Shown here: in pieces, positions 7,567 to 15,593 of the stretch | How positions within the stretch are numbered: position 1 is the first letter of the stretch | Layout: each line of letters begins with the position of its first letter | From: Amycolatopsis vancoresmycina | GTDB lineage: Bacteria; Actinomycetota; Actinomycetes; Mycobacteriales; Pseudonocardiaceae | Length of the DNA stretch: 64,000 bases | Direction: 5' to 3' | Assembly: GCF_000716785.1 (NCBI RefSeq) | Contig: NZ_JNYY01000005.1 | Span: 248,001 to 312,000, forward strand | The notes under the pieces: generated by a model | Told to the model about the DNA's origin: nothing | The model's input: the letters and a program-made list of their open reading frames with translations, nothing else | Databases searched by the model: none | Translations under genes and position numbers: made by a program

Positions 7567-8751
7567 GTGCCCGTCGCGCTGCTCGCGCTCGCCATCGGAG
7601 CTTTCGGCATCGGGACCACCGAGTTCGTCATGATGGGCGTGCTGCCCCAGGCGGCCGCCGACTTCGGCGTCGACATCCCGGCTGCCGGCCACCTCATCTC
7701 CGCCTACGCCCTCGGCGTCGTCGTCGGCGCCCCGCTGCTCACCGCGGTCGCCGTCCGGCTGCCGCGCAAGACCATGCTGCTGGCCATGATGGGCCTGTTC
7801 ACGCTGGGCAACGCCCTCTTCGCGCTGTCACCCAACCAGGAGTTCGGCATCGCGTTCCGGTTCCTGGCCGGCCTGCCGCACGGCGCGTTCTTCGGCGCCG
7901 GCGCCGTCGTCGCCTCCAGCCTCGTCGCCCAGGGCGACCGGGCCAAGGCCGTGTCGCTGATGTTCCTCGGCCTGACCCTGGCGAACGTCATCGGCGTGCC
8001 GCTGGGCACGCTGCTCGGCCAGCAGGTCGGCTGGCGCGCCACCTTCGGCGTCGTCGCCGTGATCGGCCTGGTCGCCATCGCGGCCATCGCGAAGCTCGTC
8101 CCCCACCAGGGCAAGCCCGCCGCCGAGGCGTCGCTGCGCAACGAGCTCGGCGCGTTCAAGCGGCCGCAGGTGCACCTCGCGCTGGCGATCGTCACGTTCG
8201 GGCTGGGCGGCGTGTTCGCCTGCCTGTCGTACATCACGCCGATGCTGACCGACGTCGCCGGCTACTCGCCGTCGAACGTCACCCTACTGCTGTCCCTGGC
8301 CGGCGTCGGCATGACGATCGGCAACCTGCTCGGCGGCCGGCTGGCCGACCGCGCGCTGATGCCGAGCCTGTACATCGCGCTGCTGGCGCTGGCGTCGGTG
8401 CTGGGCATCTTCACCATCACCGCCCAGGGGAAGATCGGCGCGGCGATCACGATCTTCTTCGTCGGCGTCGCCGGGTTCATGATCGGCCCGATGATGCAGG
8501 CGCGGATCATGGAGAAGGCGGGCGGCACCCCGTCCCTGGTGTCGGCCGCCGTCCAGTCCGCGTTCAACATCGCCAACTCGATCGGGGCCTACCTCGGCGG
8601 GCTGGTGATCGCAGGCGGGCTCGGCCTGGTCGCCCCGAACTGGGTCGGCGCCCTGCTCGCCGTCTTCGGCCTGACGCTCGCGGTCGTCTCGGGCACGCTC
8701 GACCGCCACGAAGCAAAAGCCGAACGGCGTGAGCTCGCCCTCGCGTCCTGA
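7567..8751 (+). CDS. MFS transporter, Cmx/AraJ-type efflux
   Basis: A 394-residue transporter with about twelve transmembrane segments. The N-terminus VALLALAIGAFGIGTTEFVMMG is the signature of the AraJ/chloramphenicol-resistance (Cmx, CmlR) branch of DHA1 efflux proteins. Further matches are FLAGLPHGAFFGAGAVVAS and the second-half motif GNLLGGRLADRALMP. GTG 7567 is supported by a GGAAGGA site about 6-12 bases upstream. The leader (about 7480-7560) is notably less GC-rich than its surroundings and probably contains the promoter. Substrate unknown. Confidence 0.85.
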   Translation: MPVALLALAIGAFGIGTTEFVMMGVLPQAAADFGVDIPAAGHLISAYALGVVVGAPLLTAVAVRLPRKTMLLAMMGLFTLGNALFALSPNQEFGIAFRFLAGLPHGAFFGAGAVVASSLVAQGDRAKAVSLMFLGLTLANVIGVPLGTLLGQQVGWRATFGVVAVIGLVAIAAIAKLVPHQGKPAAEASLRNELGAFKRPQVHLALAIVTFGLGGVFACLSYITPMLTDVAGYSPSNVTLLLSLAGVGMTIGNLLGGRLADRALMPSLYIALLALASVLGIFTITAQGKIGAAITIFFVGVAGFMIGPMMQARIMEKAGGTPSLVSAAVQSAFNIANSIGAYLGGLVIAGGLGLVAPNWVGALLAVFGLTLAVVSGTLDRHEAKAERRELALAS

Positions 8752-8766
8752 CCCTGCCGCGGCTGC

Positions 8767-8810
8767 TCGTGAGTGGTAAGGCGAGTTCTAACTCGCCTTA
8801 CCACTCACGA
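8767..8810. repeat. 44-bp dispersed palindrome, copy 1
   Basis: A perfect inverted repeat: 21-base arms 8767-8787 and 8790-8810 around a 2-base centre. The ends are TCGTGAGTG and CACTCACGA, with central GTTCTAAC. The right end supplies the TGA stop of the DUF3017 gene. It lies between converging genes and can serve as a bidirectional terminator without a T tract. Two further 44-bp copies occur at 40027 and 55179. Confidence 0.9.
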
Positions 8811-9122
8811 GGCGCTGAACGGGCCGCCGATGATCGTCAGTGCGACGTACAGCACCGCCGCCGCCAGCGCGGTGAACGTCACCACGTCGACGATCTTGCC
8901 GCGGATCGCCAGCAGGCCGGCCCGGGCCGTCGGCAGCACCGCCCGCAGGGCCGCGGCGAGGAGGAGCGCGACGCCGATCAGCGCCGCGCCCTCCCGCCAG
9001 TGGTACTGGAAGATCCGCAGCGCCGCGACCGCCACCACCAGCAGGACCGCCGCGAACGGGAGCTGGGTGAACCGGGACGGCCGGTGACCGGACACCTCCC
9101 GGCGCTCCTCGGTCATCGTCAT
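8805..9122 (-). CDS. DUF3017 membrane protein
   Basis: A 105-residue protein with three hydrophobic segments (roughly residues 22-42, 46-64 and 78-98) and a charged N-terminus (MTMTEERREVSGHRPSRF). The pattern FAAVLLVVAVAALRIFQYHWREGA fits DUF3017, an actinobacterial family usually found directly after folD. ATG 9122 overlaps the folD stop as ATGA, so the two are translationally coupled. The final Ser-stop codons lie inside the 44-bp palindrome. Confidence 0.8.
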   Translation of the reverse strand: MTMTEERREVSGHRPSRFTQLPFAAVLLVVAVAALRIFQYHWREGAALIGVALLLAAALRAVLPTARAGLLAIRGKIVDVVTFTALAAAVLYVALTIIGGPFSAS

Positions 9123-9976
9123 CGGCCCGCGACCGAGCGCTCCGCCGCTTCGACGACGTTGCTGACGAGCATCGCCCTGGTCATCGGGCCGACCCCGCCC
9201 GGGTTCGGTGAGATCCAGCCGGCGACCTCGGCGACTCCCGGGTGGACGTCGCCGGTGAGCTTGCCGTCCACATGGGACACGCCGACGTCGAGCACCGCGG
9301 CGCCGGGGGCCACCATGTCCGGCGTGATGATCCCCGGCACCCCGGCCGCGGCGATCACCACGTCGGCGCGGCGGACCTCGGCGGCGAGGTCGCGGGTGCC
9401 GGTGTGGCACAGGGTCACGGTGGCGTTCTCGCTGCGGCGGGTCAGCAGCAGGCCCAGCGTCCGGCCGACGGTGATGCCGCGGCCGACCACGGTGACCTGC
9501 GCGCCGTTCAGCGCGACGCCGTGCCGCTTGAGCAGCTCGATGATCCCGTACGGCGTGCACGGCAGCGCGCCCTGCTGGCCCAGCACGAGCCGGCCGAGGC
9601 TGACCGGCGCGAGGCCGTCGGCGTCCTTCTCCGGGTCGATCCGCTCCAGGACGCGGTTCGCGTCGAGGTGCTTCGGCAGCGGCAGCTGGACGATGTAGCC
9701 GTGGCACGCCGGGTCGGCGTTCAGCTCGTCGATGACGGCCTCGAGCTTCTCCTGGGTGATGTCGGCCGGCAGGTCGCGGCGGATCGAGTTGATCCCGATC
9801 TTGCCGCTGTCGGCGTGCTTCATCCGCACGTACGAGTGCGACCCCGGGTCGTCGCCGACCAGGACGGTGCCCAGCCCCGGCGTCACCCCCTTCGCGGCCA
9901 GGGCCGCGACGCGGGGCTCGAGCTCCGCGAAAATGGCGTTCTTGGTGGCCTTGCCGTCGAGAATCTTCGCCGTCAC
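9119..9976 (-). CDS. folD: bifunctional methylenetetrahydrofolate dehydrogenase/cyclohydrolase
   Basis: About 285 residues, the usual FolD length. It interconverts 5,10-methylene-, 5,10-methenyl- and 10-formyl-tetrahydrofolate using NADP, feeding formyl groups to PurN and PurH encoded elsewhere in the window. Evidence includes the folate-site segment HSYVRMKHADSGKIGI with the catalytic lysine, the loop YIVQLPLPKHLD, the dinucleotide-binding VVGRGITVGRTLGLLL and the C-terminal PNPGGVGPMTRAML. GTG 9976 is chosen; an in-frame ATG lies three codons upstream at 9985. It is coupled to the DUF3017 gene. Confidence 0.95.
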   Translation of the reverse strand: MTAKILDGKATKNAIFAELEPRVAALAAKGVTPGLGTVLVGDDPGSHSYVRMKHADSGKIGINSIRRDLPADITQEKLEAVIDELNADPACHGYIVQLPLPKHLDANRVLERIDPEKDADGLAPVSLGRLVLGQQGALPCTPYGIIELLKRHGVALNGAQVTVVGRGITVGRTLGLLLTRRSENATVTLCHTGTRDLAAEVRRADVVIAAAGVPGIITPDMVAPGAAVLDVGVSHVDGKLTGDVHPGVAEVAGWISPNPGGVGPMTRAMLVSNVVEAAERSVAGR

Positions 9977-10205
9977 GGGCCCCATTCTGGCAAAGCGACC
10001 CCCGCGCGTCGCTTCCAGGCGCGGGTGGTCGCAGCCCGTAGACTCGCCGCTACCCCACACGGTCCAATCGCGACGGTGAGCGCGATCAAGCTGTGACCTA
10101 CCGCACGTCGCATCACCCGAGGTCAGGCGCGGTGCCGCCGGGTGGCCGGGCGGCAAAACCCACATGCGGGGTGCACTCGCGCGCGCGAGCAGTCAAAATG
10201 TCCCC

Positions 10206-13166
10206 GTGGCACAACCGACGACGCAGCTGAACGCGACCGAGCAGGACACCCTGGTCAAGCAGATCGGACTTGCCCTGCTCCGTGCCGCCCCGCGCGACTG
10301 GCGCAAGGTCACCGCGGAGTACCGAGCCGTCGGGAGGTACCACGAGCTGACCGGCGAGATCGTCACCGAGGACGGCACGGTCCACGAGTGGCTCGCGACG
10401 CACGACATCGCGACCCTCTTCGGCCGCCTCCGCGGCGGCATGTACCGCGACGGCCGCGGAACGTGGTTCAACGCGCGCTACCAGCTCGACCACCCGTCCA
10501 GCTACAACCTCGAGTACAACCGCGACGAACCGGTGTGGAACCTCGCGCCGCCGCCGCAGGCCTACTCCGACGAGCTGCGGATGTTCCCGCGCACCGAGGA
10601 GAACGTGCCCGAATGGCTGATCCGGCGGATGTCCGGGCTCGGCCCGGAGCAGCCGGGGCCGCACTTCCGGATCGCCCGGATCTTCGACACCGTCGGCCCG
10701 GCCGGCCGCCCGGTGATCAACCGCCCCGACCTCGAGGTCGAAGAGCAGGACCGGCTGCTGGAGTACCTGGAGCACGCGCCGCTGGTGGTGCCCGAGCGCG
10801 GCTACGACATCGACCGGCTGGCCGCGGCGCCCGAAGCGACCGTCCCGGTCGCCTTCCACAGCGACGGGCAGTGGATCTGGCCCGCCGCCGTCAACTTCTA
10901 CCTGCACAAGTACGGCGTTTCGCCCGAACCCGACCTGGTCGAGCACGTCCGCGCGGTCGGCTTCACGATGCCGCCGGTGGATGAGGGGACACTGCAGGCC
11001 GCCGCCGGGTACCTGACCCGGGGCAACCAGCCCCCGCCGCAGCAGCGCCCGGCCGGGCCGCCGCCGCAGGGCCCGCCGCTCCAGCAGGGTCCGCCGCCGC
11101 AAGGCCCGCCGCCGCAGGGTCCGCCGCCGATGCCGCCGCAGCAGCAGGCGCCGGTGGGGCCGCCGCCCGGCGCCGCGCCGGTCGCGCCGCCGATGCCGCC
11201 GCAGCACCAGGAGCCGCCCGCCCCGGTGGAGGCGGCGCACGCCCCCGCCGAGCCGGAGGCGCCCGCCGAAGAGCACGAGTACGCCGAGGACGGCTACGAC
11301 CAGGAGTTCGACGACCGCTTCGCCGAGGAAGACGAGCAGTACGGCGAAGAGGACTACGACCGCCAGGCCGAGCACGCCCCGGGGTCGAACGGCACGTCAC
11401 CGGAGCCGGGCCGGGTGCCCGACCTCGACGAGACCGCGGAATACGTCCCCGACCAGCCGATCGGGCACGAGCCGGAGGCCCCGCGGGAGGACGAGCACGC
11501 CGCCTTCCAGCCGCCGCACGAAGACGACCACGCCTTCCAGCCGGAGCAGCACGAAGAGGAACCGCACGACGACGAGCCGGGGCACGCCGCGTTCGACGCG
11601 GGCCCGGTCCGCCAGGACGACGAGCCGTCCCACGCCTTCCAGGCCGACCAGCCGCACGACGACGAGCACGCCTTCCAGCCGCAGCACGACGAGGAACCGG
11701 CGCACGCGTTCCAGTCACCGGGGCCGGACGAGGCCCCGCACGCGTTCCAGCCCCCCGGCCAGCCGCCGCGGCCGGACGAGGCCCCGCACGCCTTCCAGCC
11801 GCCCGGCCAGCCGCAGCATCACGACGACGAGCCGGCACACGCGTACCAGCCGCCGCAGCGCGAGGACGCGCCTCCGCAGCCCTTCCAGCCGCAGCGGCAC
11901 GATGACGAGCCGTCGCACGGCTTCCAGCCCCAGCGGCACGACGACGAGCCGTCGCACGGCTTCCAGCCGCCGCGGCGGGGTGAGCAGCCCGCGTTCGACC
12001 CCGGGCCGCCGACCATGATCACCCAGCCCGAGGTTCCCGGTGTGCTGCCCGTGCCGGAGCCGCCGGCGCCCCAGCCCGCCGCCCAGACCGAGCCGCCCGC
12101 GGCCCCGCGGCCGGGCCGCCGGGCGCTGCGCCGCGAGACCCCGGACCACCCGGTGCTCGCCGGGCTGCAGGCCAAGCTGGACGAGCTCGACGTGCCCGAA
12201 AGCGGCTACAAGCTGGGCGAACCCGCCGAACACGGGTGGAGCGTCGAGGAGGTCGAGGACGGCTGGCGCGTCGGCTGGTACGACGGCAAGCTCAGCAACC
12301 CCGCGGTCTTCGGCGACGCCGAGGACGCGGCCGCGTTCATGCTCGGCAAGCTGCTGCTCAACCCGGAGGGCCACGTGCCCGCCGAGGAGCCGCCCGCGCC
12401 GGAGCCCGAACCGGAACCCGAGCCGGAGCCGGAACCGGCGCCGCAGCGGGTCGTCGCGACGCTGTCGCCGGAGGTCGCGACCGGTTCGTACCCCGTCCGC
12501 AAGCCCGAGCCGCCGGTGCCGCCGCAGGAGCAGACGGCGTTCACCAGCGCCGAGGAGCTGTTCGGCGACATCGAGGACGACGAGCCGCCGACACCCCCGC
12601 GCCCGCCCGTGCCACCCGCCCCGGTCCCCGCCGGGCCGCCGCCGGTGGACCGGCAGCAGGCCGGTCCGCCGCCCGCCGCCCCGGCACCGCCACGGCGTGA
12701 GCCGCCGCAGCAGGCGCCGACCGTCCTGGCCCCCGTGCCGCCCGCACCGCCGGTGCCCCAGGGCGGGCCGGCCCGGCCGGCCGTCAACGGCGGTGGTGGC
12801 GGTGGCCAGCAGCAGTGGCCGATCTCGCCGATGGCGGGCGAACCGCCGCTGACGCTGTTCCGCGGCAAGGAACTGCGCGAGCTGCCCGCGGGCAGCGAGC
12901 TGGACCGCTTCGGCGGCCCGAACGGCAACCTGACGTACGCGGCGGGCACGCCGTTCGCCGAGCGGTCGCTGGTACCGGAGTGGGTGAACCGCCCGTACCA
13001 CGTCTACCGGGTGCAGCGGCCGCTGGAGACGCTGGCCGGCGTCGCGATCCCGTGGTTCAACCAGCCGGGCGGCGGGTCGGCGTACCTGCTCCCGGCGTCG
13101 ATCGAAGAGCTGCTGGCCGAGGGCGACCTGATCGAACTCGACCCGGGCGAACCCCCGATCGACTGA
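10206..13166 (+). CDS. TNT-domain (NAD glycohydrolase toxin-like) protein with YezG-like N-terminus
   Basis: A 986-residue modular protein. Residues 1-145 (LLRAAPRDWRKVTAEYRAVG ... GTWFNARYQLDHPSSY ... FPRTEENVPEWL) resemble YezG/DUF600 immunity proteins. Residues about 155-265 form a second globular region (VPVAFHSDGQWIWPAAVNFY). A Pro/Gln-rich stretch (277-345) and a His/Asp/Glu-rich linker with repeated HAFQP motifs (about 431-600) follow. A small domain lies at 647-725. The C-terminus (about 880-986) is a TNT domain: ELDRFGGPNGNLTYAAGTPF, then RPYHVYRVQRPLETLAGVAI and WFNQPGGGSAYLLP (Q953). TNT domains hydrolyse NAD+. No signal peptide is visible, so export is unproven. GTG 10206 is the assumed start. 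Confidence 0.85.
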   Translation: MAQPTTQLNATEQDTLVKQIGLALLRAAPRDWRKVTAEYRAVGRYHELTGEIVTEDGTVHEWLATHDIATLFGRLRGGMYRDGRGTWFNARYQLDHPSSYNLEYNRDEPVWNLAPPPQAYSDELRMFPRTEENVPEWLIRRMSGLGPEQPGPHFRIARIFDTVGPAGRPVINRPDLEVEEQDRLLEYLEHAPLVVPERGYDIDRLAAAPEATVPVAFHSDGQWIWPAAVNFYLHKYGVSPEPDLVEHVRAVGFTMPPVDEGTLQAAAGYLTRGNQPPPQQRPAGPPPQGPPLQQGPPPQGPPPQGPPPMPPQQQAPVGPPPGAAPVAPPMPPQHQEPPAPVEAAHAPAEPEAPAEEHEYAEDGYDQEFDDRFAEEDEQYGEEDYDRQAEHAPGSNGTSPEPGRVPDLDETAEYVPDQPIGHEPEAPREDEHAAFQPPHEDDHAFQPEQHEEEPHDDEPGHAAFDAGPVRQDDEPSHAFQADQPHDDEHAFQPQHDEEPAHAFQSPGPDEAPHAFQPPGQPPRPDEAPHAFQPPGQPQHHDDEPAHAYQPPQREDAPPQPFQPQRHDDEPSHGFQPQRHDDEPSHGFQPPRRGEQPAFDPGPPTMITQPEVPGVLPVPEPPAPQPAAQTEPPAAPRPGRRALRRETPDHPVLAGLQAKLDELDVPESGYKLGEPAEHGWSVEEVEDGWRVGWYDGKLSNPAVFGDAEDAAAFMLGKLLLNPEGHVPAEEPPAPEPEPEPEPEPEPAPQRVVATLSPEVATGSYPVRKPEPPVPPQEQTAFTSAEELFGDIEDDEPPTPPRPPVPPAPVPAGPPPVDRQQAGPPPAAPAPPRREPPQQAPTVLAPVPPAPPVPQGGPARPAVNGGGGGGQQQWPISPMAGEPPLTLFRGKELRELPAGSELDRFGGPNGNLTYAAGTPFAERSLVPEWVNRPYHVYRVQRPLETLAGVAIPWFNQPGGGSAYLLPASIEELLAEGDLIELDPGEPPID
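11496..12003 (+). repeat. in-frame degenerate HAFQP repeats in the TNT protein linker
   Basis: About twelve degenerate copies of a 10-17-residue unit of the form (D/E)(D/E)xP-x-H-A/G-F-Q-P. Examples are HAFQPEQHEEE, HAFQSPGPDEAP and the near-identical pair HGFQPQRHDDEPS / HGFQPPRR. The unit length varies, so this is a low-complexity linker rather than a strict tandem. It is unusually rich in His, Asp and Glu. Confidence 0.85.
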
Positions 13167-13173
13167 ACGCCCG

Positions 13174-13201
13174 CGAAGGCCCCGGTTCGCCGGGGCCTTC
13201 G
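13174..13201 (+). terminator. intrinsic terminator after the TNT gene
   Basis: A perfect 12-bp stem, CGAAGGCCCCGG (13174-13185) and CCGGGGCCTTCG (13190-13201), with a TTCG tetraloop, followed by TCGTTTTC. It lies 8 bp after the TNT stop. It is read as a terminator for the plus strand and may also stop the converging pentapeptide gene, whose stop codon is just beyond it. Confidence 0.85.
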
Positions 13202-13207
13202 TCGTTT

Positions 13208-13795
13208 TCAGCGGATGATCAGGCCGTGCGCGGCGGCGAAGGCGATCGCCGTCTCGACGTCGACCTCGGCGCCCCGCAGGTCGGCCTGCACCAGGGCGTT
13301 CGCGTCGAGGCGCGCGCCGCGCAGGTCGGCGCCCTCGAGCTTCGCGCCCTGCAGCCGGGCGCCGGTCAGGTCGCTGCCGCGCAGGTCGGCGCCGGTGAGG
13401 TCGGCTTCGGTCAGGTTGGCCTCGCGCAGCCGCAGCCCGGAGAGCCCGAGCCGGCGCAGCCGCGCCTTCGAGAACGACGCCAGTGACAGGTCGCACTCGG
13501 TCAGCGCGATCCCGCCGAAGCCGCTGTCGGTGAACGACGTGCCCAGCAGCGAACACGCGGTCCACCGGCTCTCGGCCAGCACGGTCCGGTCGAAGGTGCA
13601 CGAGCGGAACGCCGAGGCGTCGTGCCGCGAACGCGACAGGTCGGCCCGGGTGAACACGCAGTCGTCGAAGGTGCAGCCCCGGGTCCGCAGCCCGCTCAGG
13701 TCCGCCCCGGTGAAGTCGCAGCCGGTGAACCGCCGCTTTTCCCACCACTGCCCGGACAGCACCGCTTCGCGGTAGTCCTCCCCCGTCTCCAGCAC
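13208..13795 (-). CDS. soluble pentapeptide-repeat protein
   Basis: About 195 residues, almost all pentapeptide repeats (CDFTGADLSGLRTRGCTFDD; then LREANLTEADLTGADLRGSD and LEGADLRGARLDANAL). This predicts a right-handed quadrilateral beta-helix of the Qnr/MfpA shape, like the DNA gyrase-protecting pentapeptide proteins, though many such proteins have other partners. There are no membrane segments. The short C-terminal helix (ETAIAFAAAHGLIIR) may form a dimer contact as in MfpA. GTG 13795 is preferred; GTG 13813 is an in-frame alternative. It converges with the TNT-toxin-like gene, and no functional link is established. Confidence 0.85.
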   Translation of the reverse strand: MLETGEDYREAVLSGQWWEKRRFTGCDFTGADLSGLRTRGCTFDDCVFTRADLSRSRHDASAFRSCTFDRTVLAESRWTACSLLGTSFTDSGFGGIALTECDLSLASFSKARLRRLGLSGLRLREANLTEADLTGADLRGSDLTGARLQGAKLEGADLRGARLDANALVQADLRGAEVDVETAIAFAAAHGLIIR

Positions 13796-13816
13796 GGCCC
13801 CAGGGTGCCACACCCG

Positions 13817-14278
13817 CTACCGGCCCAACTCACCCTGGACGTACTTCATCGCCTCGACGTACTCGGGCAGCTGCGCGCGGCGCGCCATCTCGGCTTCGTC
13901 CAGCTCCTCGAGCCGCGTCTGGATCCACCAGAGGTTGCCGAAGGGGTCGCGCACGCGCCCGACTCGGTCGCCGAAGAACAGCACCGTCTGCCGGGTGACC
14001 TCGGTGGCGCCCGCTTCGATCGCGCGCCGCTGGGTCTCTTCGCTGTCCGGCACGTAGAGCCGCAGGAACGCCGGGGTGGCGGCCCAGCCGTCCGGCGAGT
14101 CGAACGCCATCACGACCGCGTCGCCGATGCGCACCTCCGCGTGGCCGATCTTCCCGTTCTCGCCGACGACCCGGCCGAGCTCCTCGGCGTCGAAGGCGGC
14201 CTTCAGGAAGTCGAGCAGGCCGGCGGTGTCGTGGCCGATGATCCACGGGGTGACCGTCGTGTAGCCGTCGGGAACCAT
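13817..14278 (-). CDS. VOC/glyoxalase-like protein (PhnB-type)
   Basis: A 153-residue vicinal-oxygen-chelate protein with TVTPWIIGHDTAGLLDFLKA at the N-terminus, IGHAEVRIGDAVVMAFDS in the middle and the C-terminal signature RVGRVRDPFGNLWWIQTR. This type is often annotated PhnB-like or a glyoxalase/bleomycin-resistance superfamily member; the reaction is unknown. The start ATG 14278 has a strong GGAGGAGATC site directly upstream. It diverges from an AraC regulator, a pairing often seen for VOC genes. Confidence 0.85.
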   Translation of the reverse strand: MVPDGYTTVTPWIIGHDTAGLLDFLKAAFDAEELGRVVGENGKIGHAEVRIGDAVVMAFDSPDGWAATPAFLRLYVPDSEETQRRAIEAGATEVTRQTVLFFGDRVGRVRDPFGNLWWIQTRLEELDEAEMARRAQLPEYVEAMKYVQGELGR

Positions 14279-14352
14279 GATCTCCTCCTCGGTTCGAGGA
14301 ACCGAGGCTATGAGCGATATAGGTCAGATCCTGGCCGCTGCATACTAATTTC

Positions 14353-15165
14353 ATGGGAGTTCCGCTGCGGCCGGTGGCGGCGCGTTCGGTGTACCGCGAG
14401 TACGCGCCACCCGCCGCGCTGGCCGACGTGGTGGCCTGTGGCTGGCATGGGAGCACCGGCTGGGCGCGGCCACTGCGCGTCCTCCCCGACGGCTGCGCGG
14501 ACCTCGTCTGGGACGGCGACGTGCTCACGGTCGTCGTCACCGTCGGCGCGCCCCTGCGGCTGTGGGTCCCGGCGTCGGCGACCCGGATCGGGGTTCGCCT
14601 GCGCTGCGGGGCCGCGGCTGCCGTGCTGGGGACAGCCATGCCGGAGCTGCCCGCCGTGACCAGGCTGAGCGACCTCTGGGGCGCCGACGCCCGCCGCGCC
14701 GAAGAAATGCTCGCTCTCACCACGGATCCCTTGGCGCAGCGCGGAATCCTCGAAACGCTCGTCGCCTGCCGGGACGGGGTGCCCGACCGGCGGGTGCTGG
14801 CCGCCGTCCAGGCCCTCGGCACGCACACGCGGACGTCCGACATCGCCGTGGGGCTCAGCGAACGCTCGTTGCGGCGGCACTTCGTCCACGCCGTCGGGGC
14901 CGGGCCGAAGCAGCTGCACCGCGTCCGGCGGTTCCAGCGGTTCCTCCGGCTCCTCGGGCCCCTGTCCGCCGGGCGGGCGTCGCTGGCCGGTGTCGCCGCC
15001 GGGCTCGGGTACGCCGACCAGTCCCACCTCGGCCGCGAATGCCGCCGCCTGTCCGGTTCCTCCCCCGCCGCGCTCGTGCGGGTGGCCGAAAAGTTCCAGA
15101 CGGCCGGCCCGCCCGCGCGCCACGATCGGGCGCATGTTCCGAGTCACCATCGCGGTGCGCGCTGA
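14353..15165 (+). CDS. AraC family transcriptional regulator
   Basis: A 270-residue regulator. The N-terminal domain (YREYAPPAALADVVACGWHG, then RVLPDGCADLVWDGD) is the DUF6597-type sensor of small AraC regulators. The C-terminal HTH_18 region reads TSDIAVGLSERSLRRHFVHA and LAGVAAGLGYADQSHLGREC. It diverges from the VOC protein, with 74 bp between them, and probably controls it. Its 3' end overlaps the thioesterase start by 32 bp, so the last residues may not be conserved. Confidence 0.85.
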   Translation: MGVPLRPVAARSVYREYAPPAALADVVACGWHGSTGWARPLRVLPDGCADLVWDGDVLTVVVTVGAPLRLWVPASATRIGVRLRCGAAAAVLGTAMPELPAVTRLSDLWGADARRAEEMLALTTDPLAQRGILETLVACRDGVPDRRVLAAVQALGTHTRTSDIAVGLSERSLRRHFVHAVGAGPKQLHRVRRFQRFLRLLGPLSAGRASLAGVAAGLGYADQSHLGRECRRLSGSSPAALVRVAEKFQTAGPPARHDRAHVPSHHRGAR

Positions 15166-15562
15166 CGACCTCGACCCGAACGGCCACGTGCGCGGCCCGG
15201 CCTACCTCGCCTACGCCGACCACGCGCGCTGGGTGTGCGTCCGGGCCGCCGGGATCGACCCGGCCGACCTGGCCGCCCGCCGGATCGGGCCGGTGAACCT
15301 GGAGACGACCGTCCGGTTCCACCGGGAGCTCGTGCCCGGCAGCGAGGTTTCGGTCAGCTGCGAATTCCGTTACAGCGAAGGCAAAACCTCGCGCGTCGAG
15401 CAGGAGTTCCGCACGCCGGACGGCACGCTCGTCGCCTCGGTGTCGTCGGTGTCGGGCCTGCTGGACCTCGACCGGCGCCGGTTGCTGCCCGGCCCCGGCG
15501 CGTACTGGCAGGAGCTGGCCGCCCGGCCCGAACTGCTCGGCCTGGCGCCGAAAACGACGTGA
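15134..15562 (+). CDS. acyl-CoA thioesterase, hotdog fold (4HBT-like)
   Basis: A 142-residue single-hotdog protein: VRADDLDPNGHVRGPAYLAY carries the Asp/Asn-x-x-Gly-His motif of 4-hydroxybenzoyl-CoA thioesterase-like enzymes, followed by RIGPVNLETTVRFHRELVPG. Such enzymes hydrolyse acyl-CoA thioesters in the cytoplasm; the substrate is unknown. ATG 15134 overlaps the AraC gene by 32 bp, indicating co-transcription. Confidence 0.85.
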   Translation: MFRVTIAVRADDLDPNGHVRGPAYLAYADHARWVCVRAAGIDPADLAARRIGPVNLETTVRFHRELVPGSEVSVSCEFRYSEGKTSRVEQEFRTPDGTLVASVSSVSGLLDLDRRRLLPGPGAYWQELAARPELLGLAPKTT

Positions 15563-15593
15563 TCTTTCCCGGCAGGCTCACTACTGTGGCGCC

